From contig NC_029519.1 in assembly GCF_001577835.2 (NCBI RefSeq), positions 31,186,539 to 31,250,538 of the forward strand: a stretch of DNA of 64,000 nt. The letters run 5' to 3'. Positions 38,217-49,651 of this stretch are shown here, piece after piece; the first letter of the stretch is position 1; each line of letters starts with the position of its first letter. The DNA comes from Coturnix japonica (lineage: Eukaryota; Chordata; Aves; Galliformes; Phasianidae). A program made the position numbers and the translations under genes. Under the pieces are notes generated by a model, which was not told the origin of the DNA, searched no databases, and saw only the letters and a list, made by a program, of their open reading frames with translations.

Positions 38217-40910
38217 CCCTCAAAGCCTTGTTTGGCTTTGAAATCTTTTTATACAGTTTCATATATAGTCTGATACCTTTTGTTAATAGGATTTCTAAAT
38301 AATTTTTGTTTCTTTATTATTTTTCACTCCCGTGAGAACAGTTAGCCATTACTACCTCAGCAGTTCCCAAGATTTTAAAAGGCTTTTCAATAGATTCAAC
38401 CTTTTGATTAATTGCAGTCTCTCATCACTTGAGTTCAAAGGGTATTTGCACATAGTCTTAGATTGCCTGCCCCTGTGAATTGTAGAGGTAGCAGAATTAA
38501 GCACTTTGCAGATAAACTTAATAAATAGAAAGGTGCTGAGTAGGTTTAGGAAATGATGGAGTTAGTTTAGGAAGGAAATGAGCTGATGGGAAGAACAATA
38601 TTTTTGCTTCCTTTTTCCTACAAGGCAGTTCAGCTCCAGAGAAGAAGCTTACTTTCATCTTCTGACAGAAACTTGCTTTGGCAGTTCTTGGGGGTTGCCT
38701 CACAGAGCATCCTTCAGATGCACTTGCACCACAGAGAGCTTTACTGATTTCTGCTTGTATTGCTCTTGCAGCTACTAGAAATTTCCTAATGTGTACAATG
38801 TGCTGTCCTCCAGCAGAAGTGATTAATGTTTTATATGGGAAACATTCTGGTAGTTTTGAAGGCTTTTTTGTTTTTGTGCTAACGGGTCTTGTGTTGGCTT
38901 TCCCTCAGAACTATAGCTGGCTTCTGCAAAGATGGATTAGAGGCAGTAAGACAGCCAGTGCAGGAGTCTCTGTCTCCATGACCTTGTGTTTGTCGATTGT
39001 ACAGCAGCTCAGGACTCCCAGCCCTCCATTGAGCTGCCTCAGCCCAGTGGCTGGGATTGAAGCCCACAGCTGACACCATGTGCAGTGACGCTGAAATCTC
39101 AGAAAGTCTAAATTTTTTGTCTGAGCAAGTAAGTGAAGCTTATTTTTTAGTTATCTTTGGAGTTAAAACTTTGGTACAACCACATTAATGTGCTTGAGAA
39201 GAACCAGACCAGGCTAGAAATATAATACAGTAACCAGGAACTTGTGCAAGGGCTATAAAAAACTGAACTGAAGCAACAGAAACCTTCTTCCATCATGTTT
39301 TCTGGACTTGATTCCAGCAAAGAGGTATGTGGGAACTGGATAACAGTGAGGAATTAGCACTGACAAGCCAAAAGCCAAAGCTGTGTTATTTTACTGACTA
39401 AGAACAAAATTTACACTTGAGAAATCAAGTACTCTATCAGCAAATATTCTCTTGTTCTAGAGTTAAAAGCCAAATTTGTATTGCAACACTCCAGCCCTTC
39501 CTCTCTCTCCATCTAGAAGTAAACTCATTAGCCAAAATTTGGAATGGTGATAAAAACATATAAAGGGGTGAGAGAGCAATGGTACTCCCTTAGGCATAGT
39601 CTATCTTCAGTTTTCCCCAGATGCTAAGGAAAAAACAATTAATTTTATGGAGGCAATAAGAAAAGAAAGATAATTTAAAACAAACCCCAAATCCTTTGCC
39701 ATCATGATGCTACTGTAGTAGCTTGCTCACAGGAAAATAAAGGAACTGTTTTCCATATATGGGGAAAGAAAGTTGTATTCCTCTCAGGACCAAAAATTAG
39801 CAGTAAGTGTTCTTTGCTTTAGTGTTTCTATGCACCAAAGAGATTCCATCCAAGCTACTACAAGGCTAGAAACATTCTAGTAATACCAGTCTCCATGCAC
39901 TGAGCAAATATTGTGTTGGCAAAGCCCTGCATTCAGGAGTTTTTCCCCACAATATTGAGAAGTATAAGGACATCCAAATATTTTAGGTCTGTGGAGAAGG
40001 ATTATTACGGTTCTGCAAAAATGATTTTATTAAGTTGGTTCCTTCCTTTTGCTTTTGCAGCATGAGAACTGTGACTGTGCTGTGTACAGAAATCTGTCAG
40101 TGCTGAAATAGCAGGAGGCTTCCTGGGAAGTGGTTGAGCCTCAAAGGGCAATTTCAGAAAACGCGTGTGCTGTAACCAAGCACTCCAGGATGTTTTTAAA
40201 GACTGTTTGCTTTTATTTTATAATCTCTTATTATTAACAATGTGCCTAAGATTTAAATACTGTACACAAAGTCTCTGTTGAGAAGTGAAGTCTTTGTAGA
40301 TGAAACAGTTTAAACCAACAGTTTCCCTTCCTGCAAATTTCATTAAGCCACCAGCTGTGTTTGGCAGAGTGAGTGTTGCCTTAAATAGCTCCTCCTGAGA
40401 AAGTTAAGGTGAAGTTGGTAACAAGACAGATCTTCCTGGATTGAGTTTTTTTAAAAAAACAATAGTTTATGAACAGCTCCATTGAAGTGGGCATTTCAGC
40501 TTTGTTCCTGTGTTGCCTTCAACTTTATGCCAGGGCCATCCTATGCTACTGCTTCCCTACCTTCTTTTCTTCTTGGAGCATCTCTCCTTCCTTTCAGCCA
40601 TTGATTCTCTTTGGTCAAGCATCTGCCCTCCCTGTTGTGCCCAAATAGCTCTTAAAGCCTCTGCTGTGCTGACCCTCGGCTTCTTTGATTGTGCTCATTT
40701 CTGTAGCTACTTGTGTCTCTGAAGTGAAATGCCCCAAGCCTTGTGCAGAGAACAAATACATAGCACCCATCCTCTGAGAAATAAGATCTCATACATTTCT
40801 GATGCACAACTGAGAAGTACTTCATGCTATTTATGATTTTTAAATAAAGTCTGCAAGATGTTAACCTAAACATTTGTATTTTTTGGATGATAACTAGAAT
40901 AAGCTGGCTG

Positions 40911-40947
40911 ATTTATTATTTTTTATTATTATTATTTATTTATTTTT
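40911..40947. repeat. (TTA)n/(TTTA)n simple repeat
   Basis: Trinucleotide TTA units pass into tetranucleotide TTTA units over about 37 bp. Confidence 0.9.
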
Positions 40948-43900
40948 CAAATTGTTCACATTTTATTTGTTTCCCAACCAAATTGTTGGCAAAGGAGATT
41001 AAAATAAAAAGGACAATAAAATCTCACTTTTCCAGTCACCACAAAAACATTGATTCTCTCTCTTTAAACTCTTCAAGAAGCACTTCCAATGAATTTAGCA
41101 GTGCCATTTGGTTAAGGTAGATACTCAAAGAAACTGAAAAAGTGACCCAGAATACAAAGAAGCTGTTTTCCACCACTCAGCCACCCACAAACTCCGACCT
41201 GCAGCCCCACTCACTTGAGGTCAACTTCAAGTTCCAAACAGTCCTTAGTGTAAAATACAGCTTAAGTCCAAATAGAAGACTGAATCATACAGTACCAAAC
41301 CATGGTCTTCAATTACAAAGAAAGTATCAGCAAGTTTCAATGGCTCCCTCATTAGGATAACTGCTTGCCAACAGGAGAGAAGGAATGCTTGACCTATTTA
41401 TTGTATGTAGGAACAAAGGTACACATCAAAGTGCTGCCTTAACCTAAGTTTTTCAGATCTTAGCACTGAACAAATACCCTAAAACCCAAAGAAGCTGATC
41501 ATGACATAGAAAACCTAGGCTTGTATAAATGTTTTTTCATAGATGAGGTAGTTATCAGCTTCCATTCTATTTTGCAGTCCCAAAATACCCGCTGTTAACA
41601 TTCATCTTCTTGTAAGAATATCAAAGCATTGCAAGACAGAAGAAAAATTCTTCTATGCCATCATATATTTAATAATTTCCAGACTTAGGATCTTTATTAC
41701 AAAGCTTTTGTAGATAAGAAGAGACAGAAAATTCCAAATGGGTGAGTCTATGTCTGTGCAGTCTTTCAGAAGAGCACATCTGGAGCAGAGAGGGAGACAG
41801 AACTTGTGAAAAGAAAAACCTCTGATAGATCAATTGCATGTCAGAATCTGTCAGCAGTGTGACTCATTTGTACTGTAATAAATTACTCCTTTTCTAGGCC
41901 CACTTCATGTTTCACTACAGCACCACATGAAGTAAGCCAGCGCTGATCACCCTGCTGCGGGAATACTGTGTGTGGTTAATCATTAGCAATACAGTTTTAG
42001 AAATGGCTGGAGAAGGGTGGTGCAATGCACAAATAAATAAATATTAAACAAATTAATAGAAACAAGCAGCAGGTGGGTTAAAATTTATTGTCGTGGCATA
42101 ATTGAAGTATGCTATTTTGCACTATGTCATCAGTGTTTCTTTTAAAATGCCACTGAAGAGCTAAGCAGTCCAATGTGAGTGTGACATGGAAGAGACCTGA
42201 TGAAACTCAGGAGCTGATGCAAGAAATATGATTCACTAATATGAAATAAAGGCTTTTGATATACTTAGTGCAGAGTTATATAATTGTTTTTAGAGTTGCT
42301 TAAATAGAGAGTGCCTCTTTTGTTCCATTCTGACTGACATTGTTTTCCATCTGAGTTACAGACAACATGTGACAAAAGTATCACGCCTTCTAATCAACAT
42401 TAATTTAAAAAGTCAAGTACAGGCTCTTTGGTGTGACTGCACAGAAGTACTGAGCAAGCTTCTAAGAGTGTGACCTCCTCTCAAGTATAACAAAAACCAA
42501 GAAAATCATGCTGGTCATTTTCCTTTCACTGTCTGTGTCAGTGATAAAATAAGAGTTTTTTTTAAGTACCCATATAAATATGCTACTTAATTACATGTGA
42601 AGTGTTTCAGGTGGCAGCACAATTATCCTGACTTCACCAGAAGGTGCTTAGACAAATGGTTATATCTGTCTGTAACTCTTGTGTTTCTGTGTCCAGCAGC
42701 AAATGACCTAAAGTCTTGACCTGGAAATTCCCCTGACTCTTTAAACTCTACATCAGTGTGTGAGACACTTCATGTTGGGTACGCACATGTAGCACATAAA
42801 GAGAAAATGTGGGGCAGGAAGAGCAGCAACAAAAGAGGGTTAAGCAGGCACTACTCTTCAGTTGCAGTGCTTCACCTCCACTGAGAGTCTGGCTTTCTGG
42901 GAATTAATCTTACACAATTTTACTGCTAGATAATAGGGGAAAATAAATGGTATATGATCATTTGGTGAATCATTCATTCAAAAAGATCTTGTACCTAATC
43001 AGATTCTCTGCTCTTCAGCTCTTCATCTGCTGACCTGAGTGGTAAATAACATTGAAGGAAAGATAAGTAGGCATGTTGGAGCTGTGAATCAGATGATTTT
43101 AAGTTCTTACTAAGAAGAACCTATTCAAAAACTGTACACTGAGAGTAGGTAAATTTTAAGGTATATTCATGCAGCTCATACTCAGCTCTTACATCTCAAA
43201 CGGCTGGTATATATTTTATTCAGGACCAGTGGTGCACCTCTAGTTTTTAGCAATTTACTCACTGAAGCTTAGAATGGGGACCCTGACCTTGCTGCAACAT
43301 CCTAACACAATGAGCACTGTCTTGTCCTGATACTTGATGCTTAATTGCTAGACACACTCTCCAGTTTACCTGCTCTGTCACCAGCTTACACAATATAGAC
43401 AAACATGTGCCACAAATAGAGATAACACAATTACAAGAACAACTCCATCCCCAGCAGGTCAGTCTACAATCTCATTTTTTTTTTGCAATTGATTCTAAAA
43501 CAACATCCACCTCACTCTCATGCATAGGTAATTTGAGGCAAATAGTGGACTTCTGACATTTAAAACTAGCAATTTATGGCTTTTCCCTGCAATGTTGTTT
43601 ATTTGCATGACACTGGGGATGTGCCAGATGTTCTGAAAAGTCACAAATACACATCTCCCTTCAGCTTTGTAAATAGCAGTAAATCCATTTAAACTCTTTG
43701 TGAAATATCTTTCTTGAACCTGGTACTGGGCTCCTGGCCCTACCTAGGGCCTGTAGGTATTCTTTTAGTGGAGACAATAAATAATATAACCTGAAATACC
43801 TGGGATTTCACGGATGTGTAACTACTATGATACTGAGATCTGAAATAAGCTGCAGGCCTGCTGAGAATTTACAGTCTCATCAGAAAGCAGAAAAATAACA

Positions 43901-46900
43901 CCAATAAGCTGGCCAATAAACTGTACATGATAGTCACAAACATTGTTTTTCTTATAAATAATGTGATTAAAAATGGCAGTGAAAGGACACCACTAGGTGA
44001 ACATGGGTGAATGTAGGTGGGAAAGTGGTAAGTTTCTCAGCTTCAGTAATCTTTTCTCAAGCAATAGATAAAGACTTGCATACCCATAAAGACTGTTGCA
44101 AAGCTCCCTTGGGAAGATGGTAGTCCTGTTTTCAATATAACTGACTACCTGAGGCATCTGTGCCTGAAAGCATTGTCAAACCCCACGCTATTCTTTATCA
44201 TTAGCTTCTGGACCAAGAAGTCCAGGGGAGGGAGGCAGGACAGCAGCCAGAAGCTCTCGTGCCTCTTTAATTTCTCTGCCTTCCCTATGCAGCCAGAGGA
44301 CCTCTATAAGTCAATACTTGCCATGTCTTTAGACAACAGTCATAGGAGCATCCTGAGGAGGATATGAGCTGTGTTTTTTCTGCTCTATGTAGAGAGAAGG
44401 TCAAAGAGTAAACCTCAGCTCTCCAGGCACACTAGACACAATGACTGGGATAAGATTTTCTACTAAAATTGACATCTGGCTACAGGGATAAGGTACTACC
44501 GTGCCCTTTGAAAATTAAGCAGATGAATGTAAGGAAAGAAAAAAGTGGGACTGGTGAATAGAGAGAAAAATAACAGAAGCTGAGAAAGAAAGATGCATGT
44601 TTCCCTGCAGTTTCTATGAGAATGTTGCTCGTAACAACATCCTTCTTGTTAAATTCCTTAAGTTAACCAACAGAAACAAATAGGCTCTGTGGCTTCTTGC
44701 AAGCAGGTCTCCTATGTAGCAGCTCAGATAAACACGGTTGTAAATTTCACCTGTTCACCTGATCAAATATTAACAGAAAATGCCAAAAATCCTCTTTTAA
44801 GCCTCCACTGGAGGTAGCATTTTCAAAGCTTTTCTTCCAATGTGGAAGAAATCTCATCTGACCTAGTTTCCTACCCTGTTTGTTACCTCTTGGCTGTCTC
44901 ATCTGAGGTCCACCTGCTGTCTTTCCATCTGCCAGCCTTTTTTAGATCATATGAACCTTCTGAGTTACACATTAAATGTCAGGCAGGCTTGAGAAAAGTT
45001 GTTTATGTCTACTTTTAAGCAGATTGTATTTTCCATTAAAAATGCAGCATGAAGACACTAAAAACAAAGATCTCATTTGTTTTTGGTTAGCGTAACTCAA
45101 AAACAAGTCTGCTTAAAAGAAAACTGACGCTATTTGTTCAGAGCTGTGTATGTTCATACAGAATATAAATCAATGGAAATATTCCCTTTCTTTTCGGAGC
45201 ATTAGGGATCAGGACATTGGATATCAGTTCCACTCTGTACCATCAATCTGACTAAAAGGTGCAGTACAATCACTACTCCTGGAAACCCCCAAAAGTAAAG
45301 GTTTAAAGGGTTATCTCCCTAAATAGCATAGAAAGAATGATGGGAAATTCATCAGATGAGTATGCACTGCTACGCAGTGCTAAACTTGTGCTGGATCTAT
45401 GGATGTTGTAAGGCATCCATGTTAAATCCACAGGAAGCTTTGAAGTACTTTGCATCAAGTCTTATTAGTAACTAAGAATTTAAGATCTTTAACTTTTTAT
45501 GTGTAGGCAAATCTCCTGTTTTGCTCTTGGATGAATTTCAGCCTTCAGATGCACAGCCCTGCATGTTCAAGTCTCCCAGTCCTTGGAGTGAGTAGTCCCT
45601 CCTCTGATCCTCAGGGAGCTGATGGACCCTCTAGCCTTGTCTGACAATTCCCTACAAGAATCACAAAGTCTAAAGTGCCCAAGATATGAAACCAAGGATG
45701 AGGTTCTTGAGGAGATGCAGACATTATACTTCTTGAGTTTAAGACACTATTAATTATCTTAACTTTTCTACAGCTATCTTGAGGAAATAATGAGAAGTCA
45801 CAGTGGGGGGAGGAATTTCTTGCTGTATTCCTCATGCAAATATAATAACTTGAATGTCATTATACCAAAAGCACACAGCACAAGTATTAACACTATGATT
45901 TACAGTAATAAAAACATTATTACAAGTGTTTAATTAGTAGCCATTATAAGACCAATTAAGGCTGTCAAAACAGAAAGGAAACAAATTGTACTTTTACCCC
46001 TAGAGAACTGGGATATAGTGGGACTCATTATTAACTCACAGTTTGAGGACAGAAGACTGCTTTCAGTTAGAAATAAAATCTAAGCTCCTAGCAAAAAGTG
46101 AGCTGAGAGGTACGTTGCTCTCTGATAGACATCACTTAAGCAAATATTATCACAATACAGTAAAAGCATTTTTTAATACCCAAAGCCCTTAAAAAAATAA
46201 AAAATTGAATACAGAAATAGTTGTTTAGCTCAGCTTTAGGATCATACATAATTCTGACATTTGCAATCCACACGTCACCATTCATTTCACTGCAGGAAAT
46301 AAGACAAAAAGGCATTTATTCTACCTGGAAAGGATGGTTGGACAGCCCTTAAGGAATCTAATTAAAACACAGCTTGTTACCAGAGCAGTGTATCACACTG
46401 TGTTACCATAGTAACCAGGATCCCACGGACCATCAGGGTCATCTGAGGGCATGTTGGCAAGAGGCATGAGAACTACAGCAAATGCCTATGATACATTTTG
46501 AAGGAACAACCTGAAGACTCTGCATAGCTTGCTGATGTTAGCCTATGAAAGACAACGATCTCTACATACTCAGAAAATTGTCGTGTCTCAGGATTCAGTT
46601 TATTCTTATTATTCCTTTTTAGGACATACTATTTTTCAGATCTTATTTGAGAACCCTATGACTTATTTGCAACATCTGAGCAACAAAGCAGTTTGACTCC
46701 CTAAAATAGGAAGAATACAGCAGTTGAGTCCTGAGGAAGAAGAACGTCAGAACTATATTTTATATCTAGATGGCTGCATCCAGTGTCTGCTGCAGTACAC
46801 CAGGCATCTGACCAATCATCAGGATGGCAGCTTTGTTACTGCTTTTGGTGCCCCAGACTCACTAGGGAAAAAACCAACCACAATACTACATCATTGAGCT

Positions 46901-47400
46901 TTTCTTCTTAATTCCTTCCCATAGAATAGAAAGATCCTTTAACAACATTAATAATTACAGAAGTGTGATCCTACATTGTATGCCATCCTGATATTAATTT
47001 GCCATGGAAGCAACCAACAGACATTAAGATAGACAGGTAAATATGTCCAAGTCAAGAGATTCTTTTGACGCATTGTTTGTGAAGAAGACTGCAAATTGAC
47101 AAAATGGTTTGTTGCTGATGGCCATGGAAAAGTTCTGCAGAAGAGCAGGGGGATTTAGTCTTCATTATGCACTTTACCTATTGGTGAAAATATCCACAGA
47201 TGATCAAGGAGATGATAACAGTTTTTAAGCAAGAGTTTGATTGCAATTCTTTTGAAAAATAATTTTCCCAAGAAATACAGACTTGGGACTTGAGGACAAC
47301 AATGGAAATTGAAAGGCCAGTTTTCAAAGCACTGTAAGGCCAGTCCTGATACTCACATTCTTCACCCTGCTTTTTGTATAGAACAGGCTTGTTTGCTTCT

Positions 47401-47406
47401 TTTATT
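47401..47406 (-). terminator. Possible distal poly(A) signal
   Basis: tttatt on the plus strand gives AATAAA on the SNCA strand, about 110 nt beyond the main signal. Alternative polyadenylation is known for human SNCA, so a slightly longer 3'UTR could end here. AATAAA is frequent by chance in AT-rich DNA. Confidence 0.3.
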
Positions 47407-47516
47407 CCCCCCATGCTTTTTCAGGGAGCCTGAATTCCTCAATGCACGCTCTTGGAGAGAAAATAAGCCGTCATAAATGACTACTACCCTTGAAATTCAT
47501 TTTTAACAGGTTACAT

Positions 47517-47522
47517 TTTATT
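47517..47522 (-). terminator. SNCA proximal poly(A) signal AATAAA
   Basis: tttatt on the plus strand is AATAAA on the gene strand, about 570 nt after the stop. Cleavage would be expected 10-30 nt further on, near 47,490-47,505. The same relative position is used by the common short human SNCA transcript. Confidence 0.75.
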
Positions 47523-47609
47523 TGCTTCAGTTGAACACCATTATTTACAGACACAAGTTAATAAAACACATCACAAAACAATAAAATTTCAACAGTTAAT
47601 ATTTATAGG

Positions 47610-47616
47610 TGCATAG
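47610..47616 (-). promoter_or_regulatory. miR-153 target site in SNCA 3'UTR
   Basis: tgcatag on the plus strand is CTATGCA in the mRNA, complementary to bases 2-8 of miR-153-3p (7mer-m8). The same site, with the same flanks ('gaactatgcacctataaat'), occurs in human SNCA, where miR-153 is known to lower alpha-synuclein. Confidence 0.7.
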
Positions 47617-47957
47617 TTCATGCTCAGTTACTTTTTTATATATATAATACATACACATTTACATAAAGCTTTCACAATAAGTCTTTTCTGCACAGAAATA
47701 ATAGTCATAGGAAACAAATAAAAATTGTATCATAAACAATATCAAAGTACTGACAGCCTATCAACAAAACATGTACAGAGTTAGAAAGAAGCAGTAGACA
47801 CTTAGGTGTTTTTATTTAGTGTTTTGTTTTTAACTTTTAAAAGTGAAGCCACAATATCCACAGCACAACAATGACCCTGCCAACCAGCTTTCATTTCAGC
47901 AGGAGGGAAATGCTGAAACAAGGTGGATGCAGTCACAGATACTCCAATCATTGCTGA

Positions 47958-47965
47958 TGGAAGAC
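47958..47965 (-). promoter_or_regulatory. miR-7 target site in SNCA 3'UTR
   Basis: tggaagac on the plus strand is GTCTTCCA in the mRNA, a full 8-mer match to the miR-7 seed. It lies in a block ('gaagtcttccatcagca') shared with human SNCA, where miR-7 is an established repressor in neurons. Position and context are conserved, which argues against chance. Confidence 0.8.
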
Positions 47966-48089
47966 TTCAAAATACACTGTAAAAACTGTAAAAAAATTTT
48001 ACGACTGGGCACATTGGAACTCAGCACTTGTACAGAATGGGACGTCTTTGTTAGTAGATTTCAGGAGATATAAAGGAAGAAAAGATTTC

Positions 48090-48122
48090 TCATGCTTCAG
48101 GTTCATAATCTTGATACTCTTC
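48090..48122 (-). CDS. Alpha-synuclein, last coding segment (exon 6)
   Basis: Read on the minus strand, the exon starts after a CTCTCCTTCATAG acceptor (AG at 48124-48123). It encodes EEYQDYEPEA and a TGA stop at 48092-48090. The ending YQDYEPEA is the hallmark alpha-synuclein C-terminus; beta-synuclein also ends YEPEA but differs upstream. The two tyrosines correspond to human Tyr133 and Tyr136. The human exon starts E-G-Y; here it is E-E-Y, so human Gly132 is Glu. The exon starts in phase 0 and joins exon 5 (49562-49651) through an intron of 1439 bp. The segment belongs to the disordered acidic tail that binds calcium and partner proteins. Confidence 0.95.
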   Translation of the reverse strand, partial: EEYQDYEPEA

Positions 48123-49561
48123 CTATGAAGGAGAGCAGAAATCAGTGCTACTATTTCAAATAAATACATCCTAACATATATATTTTAACTTCTACTGATT
48201 GTGCTAATCACAGTATGTGCAGTGAAAAAATATTATGGATTTTTATGTGATGAGAAACTTGTCTTGTGTTTACTGTTTTGTCACATTTTCCAGATACTCT
48301 ATTTGACAAAGTGTGGTGTTAACAGGAGAATAAGATTTAGCAGTGGTTAACATACCACTCAGTTATCACAGAGACTTCAGCAACGAATTTGTGACTGATT
48401 CTGAGCAAGCATAATGAAGAAAGGGAAAATAAATAAAAAACACCTGTGTGTGAAGTCTACCTACACTACTCTTTAGCCTTTTTAAAATGATGATTTTTTT
48501 TGTAAACCCATTCATGTGGGTGAAAGCAAGCTGCTACATTTCAGCTGGCATCCAGCAAAACAATTGGACATGTTCTTCAGTGATGAAGATCACAGACACT
48601 TGAAAGCACGTAACTGGGCTCCTCAGTCTGCTTATGGTGAGTTAAATGAGCCTCTTTTTGAAGGATCAGGAGTGCAAGATGTTTTACAAAAGCTCATTGC
48701 AAAACACTTCAGGCCTTATGTGGTTTACTGAAACACTAGAGGCAGCTAAATCTCTGTGCTGTTAGCATACCTTTTTTTCAGGCTCATTATCTATGTGACT
48801 TCAGGACTTGGTTCAGCTCACTCGGAACTACAAAATGATCTCTTCTGGTCCCCACTGACATAGTGAGAATTTTGTGAGACAATGCATGCCAACTCACTTA
48901 GAACTAAAGAAGAACCTCTGAACAGCACACCAGGTGCTGCAAATACTCTGGAAACCTGAACAGCAATCAGAGATCAGGTATCTATTTAACTCTTCACTGG
49001 ATCTAGTTCTAGATGTTTTCACCTCTGGTTTTCAGCCTGACTATCTGCACTACTGCAAAACTGCCACTCCAAATGCTGATGAATCATAGTATCATGTATT
49101 GTTGTAAAGCTTCAGAGAGCATAATCAGGATTAGCTCAAAACCCTCAATAATTTACTCCTATAATTTTAGTTATTACACTCAGAGCAACTTCCAGCACAA
49201 TCCAAAAAAACACATTAAATGTCCAACCTATTAAAAGAATCTATGGAGAAGTAGAAGTTTCTCCCCATAACCTGTATCAAATAGAAGTTACTGATGATTA
49301 CTCAGAAAGTGAAACATGCATGTTTTGAAACAAAGATAATATTTTCTCATTAAACTTCAAGAAATTAATTTTTTTTCCCCTTTTTCTTCCCCCCTCCCCC
49401 TGCACTGTACCTCAGAGAGATTTTGGCCACAAACTTATTTCTCCTTTGACCCTGCAGCTCATGGTATCAGCCTATGCCACACTAATGCAACTCCAGCATT
49501 CAGTATCCTATCTTTGCCTTTCTCCTGTGGACACAAACAGCAAATACCACAACAGATTTAC
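48123..49561 (-). other. SNCA intron 5
   Basis: A 1439-bp intron with canonical ends on the minus strand: donor GTAAAT directly after exon 5, acceptor TTCATAG before exon 6. It contains a G-run tract close to the donor side (49369-49400). The 71-codon ORF at 48516-48731 (+) is antisense to the gene, has no domain and is taken as chance. Confidence 0.85.
49369..49400 (-). promoter_or_regulatory. G-run tract downstream of SNCA exon 5
   Basis: On the gene strand the transcript reads GGGGG-A-GGGGGG-AAGAAAAA-GGGG and then an A run, about 160 nt downstream of the exon 5 donor. Intronic G-runs bind hnRNP H/F and often modulate nearby 5' splice sites. Exon 5 is the alternatively skipped exon in human SNCA-112. 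The tract is plain to see; a splicing role is inferred. Confidence 0.35.
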
Positions 49562-49651
49562 CTCTGGAGGCATTTCATAAGCCTCATTCTCAGGATCCGC
49601 AGGAATATCAGTATTATTCACCATTCCTTCCTGCAGGAAACCTTCTTCATT
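49562..49651 (-). CDS. Alpha-synuclein, exon 5 (acidic C-terminal tail)
   Basis: Read on the minus strand, a TGTAG acceptor is followed by 30 codons beginning NEEGFLQEG and ending NEAYEMPPE, then a GTAAAT donor. The human exon has 28 codons (NEEGAPQEG to NEAYEMPSE), so this one is two codons longer, with a changed centre (MVNNTDIPADPE). That form fits the bird protein as I recall it. It is phase 0 at both ends, so skipping keeps the frame and would delete 30 residues. The tail is rich in acid and proline, with the tyrosine equivalent to human Tyr125 kept. Human Ser129, the main phosphorylation site in Lewy pathology, is Pro here (MPPE instead of MPSE). Confidence 0.95.

Larger units (their letters stand above)
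36725..47400. other. Intergenic, 3' flank of SNCA, no other gene seen
   Basis: I find no exon, CR1 or LTR here. ORFs such as 37536-37859 (-), 38678-39073 (+, 131 codons) and 40887-41120 (+) have no recognisable domain. A short inverted repeat (ggccctacctagggcc, 43736-43751) and two simple repeats are the only structures I can point to. Longer SNCA transcripts could extend into the right-hand end, since human SNCA has 3'UTR forms of up to about 2.5 kb. Confidence 0.5.
47500..48089 (-). other. SNCA 3' untranslated region
   Basis: Read on the minus strand, this follows the stop codon and keeps long blocks I recognise from the human SNCA 3'UTR. Examples are 'gttccaatgtgcccagtc', 'gaagtcttccatcagca', 'gctgtgga.attgtggcttca', 'aaaaacacctaagtg' and 'gaactatgcacctataaat', in the same order. 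It ends at an AATAAA (47517-47522) whose context also matches the end of the short human 3'UTR form (about 575-590 nt in both). Such conservation in a UTR suggests dense post-transcriptional control. The 3' limit is set from the poly(A) signal and is approximate. Confidence 0.85.

Noticed and set aside
38678-39073. 131-codon ORF (+) starting MAVLGGCL
   Set aside because: A hydrophobic stretch is present but no family is recognised. It has overlapping minus-strand frames and no exon partners. A conservation test (dN/dS across birds) would decide.
47843-48073. 76-codon ORF (+)
   Set aside because: It is antisense to the conserved SNCA 3'UTR. The conservation there is explained by the UTR and its miR-7 site, not by a plus-strand protein.
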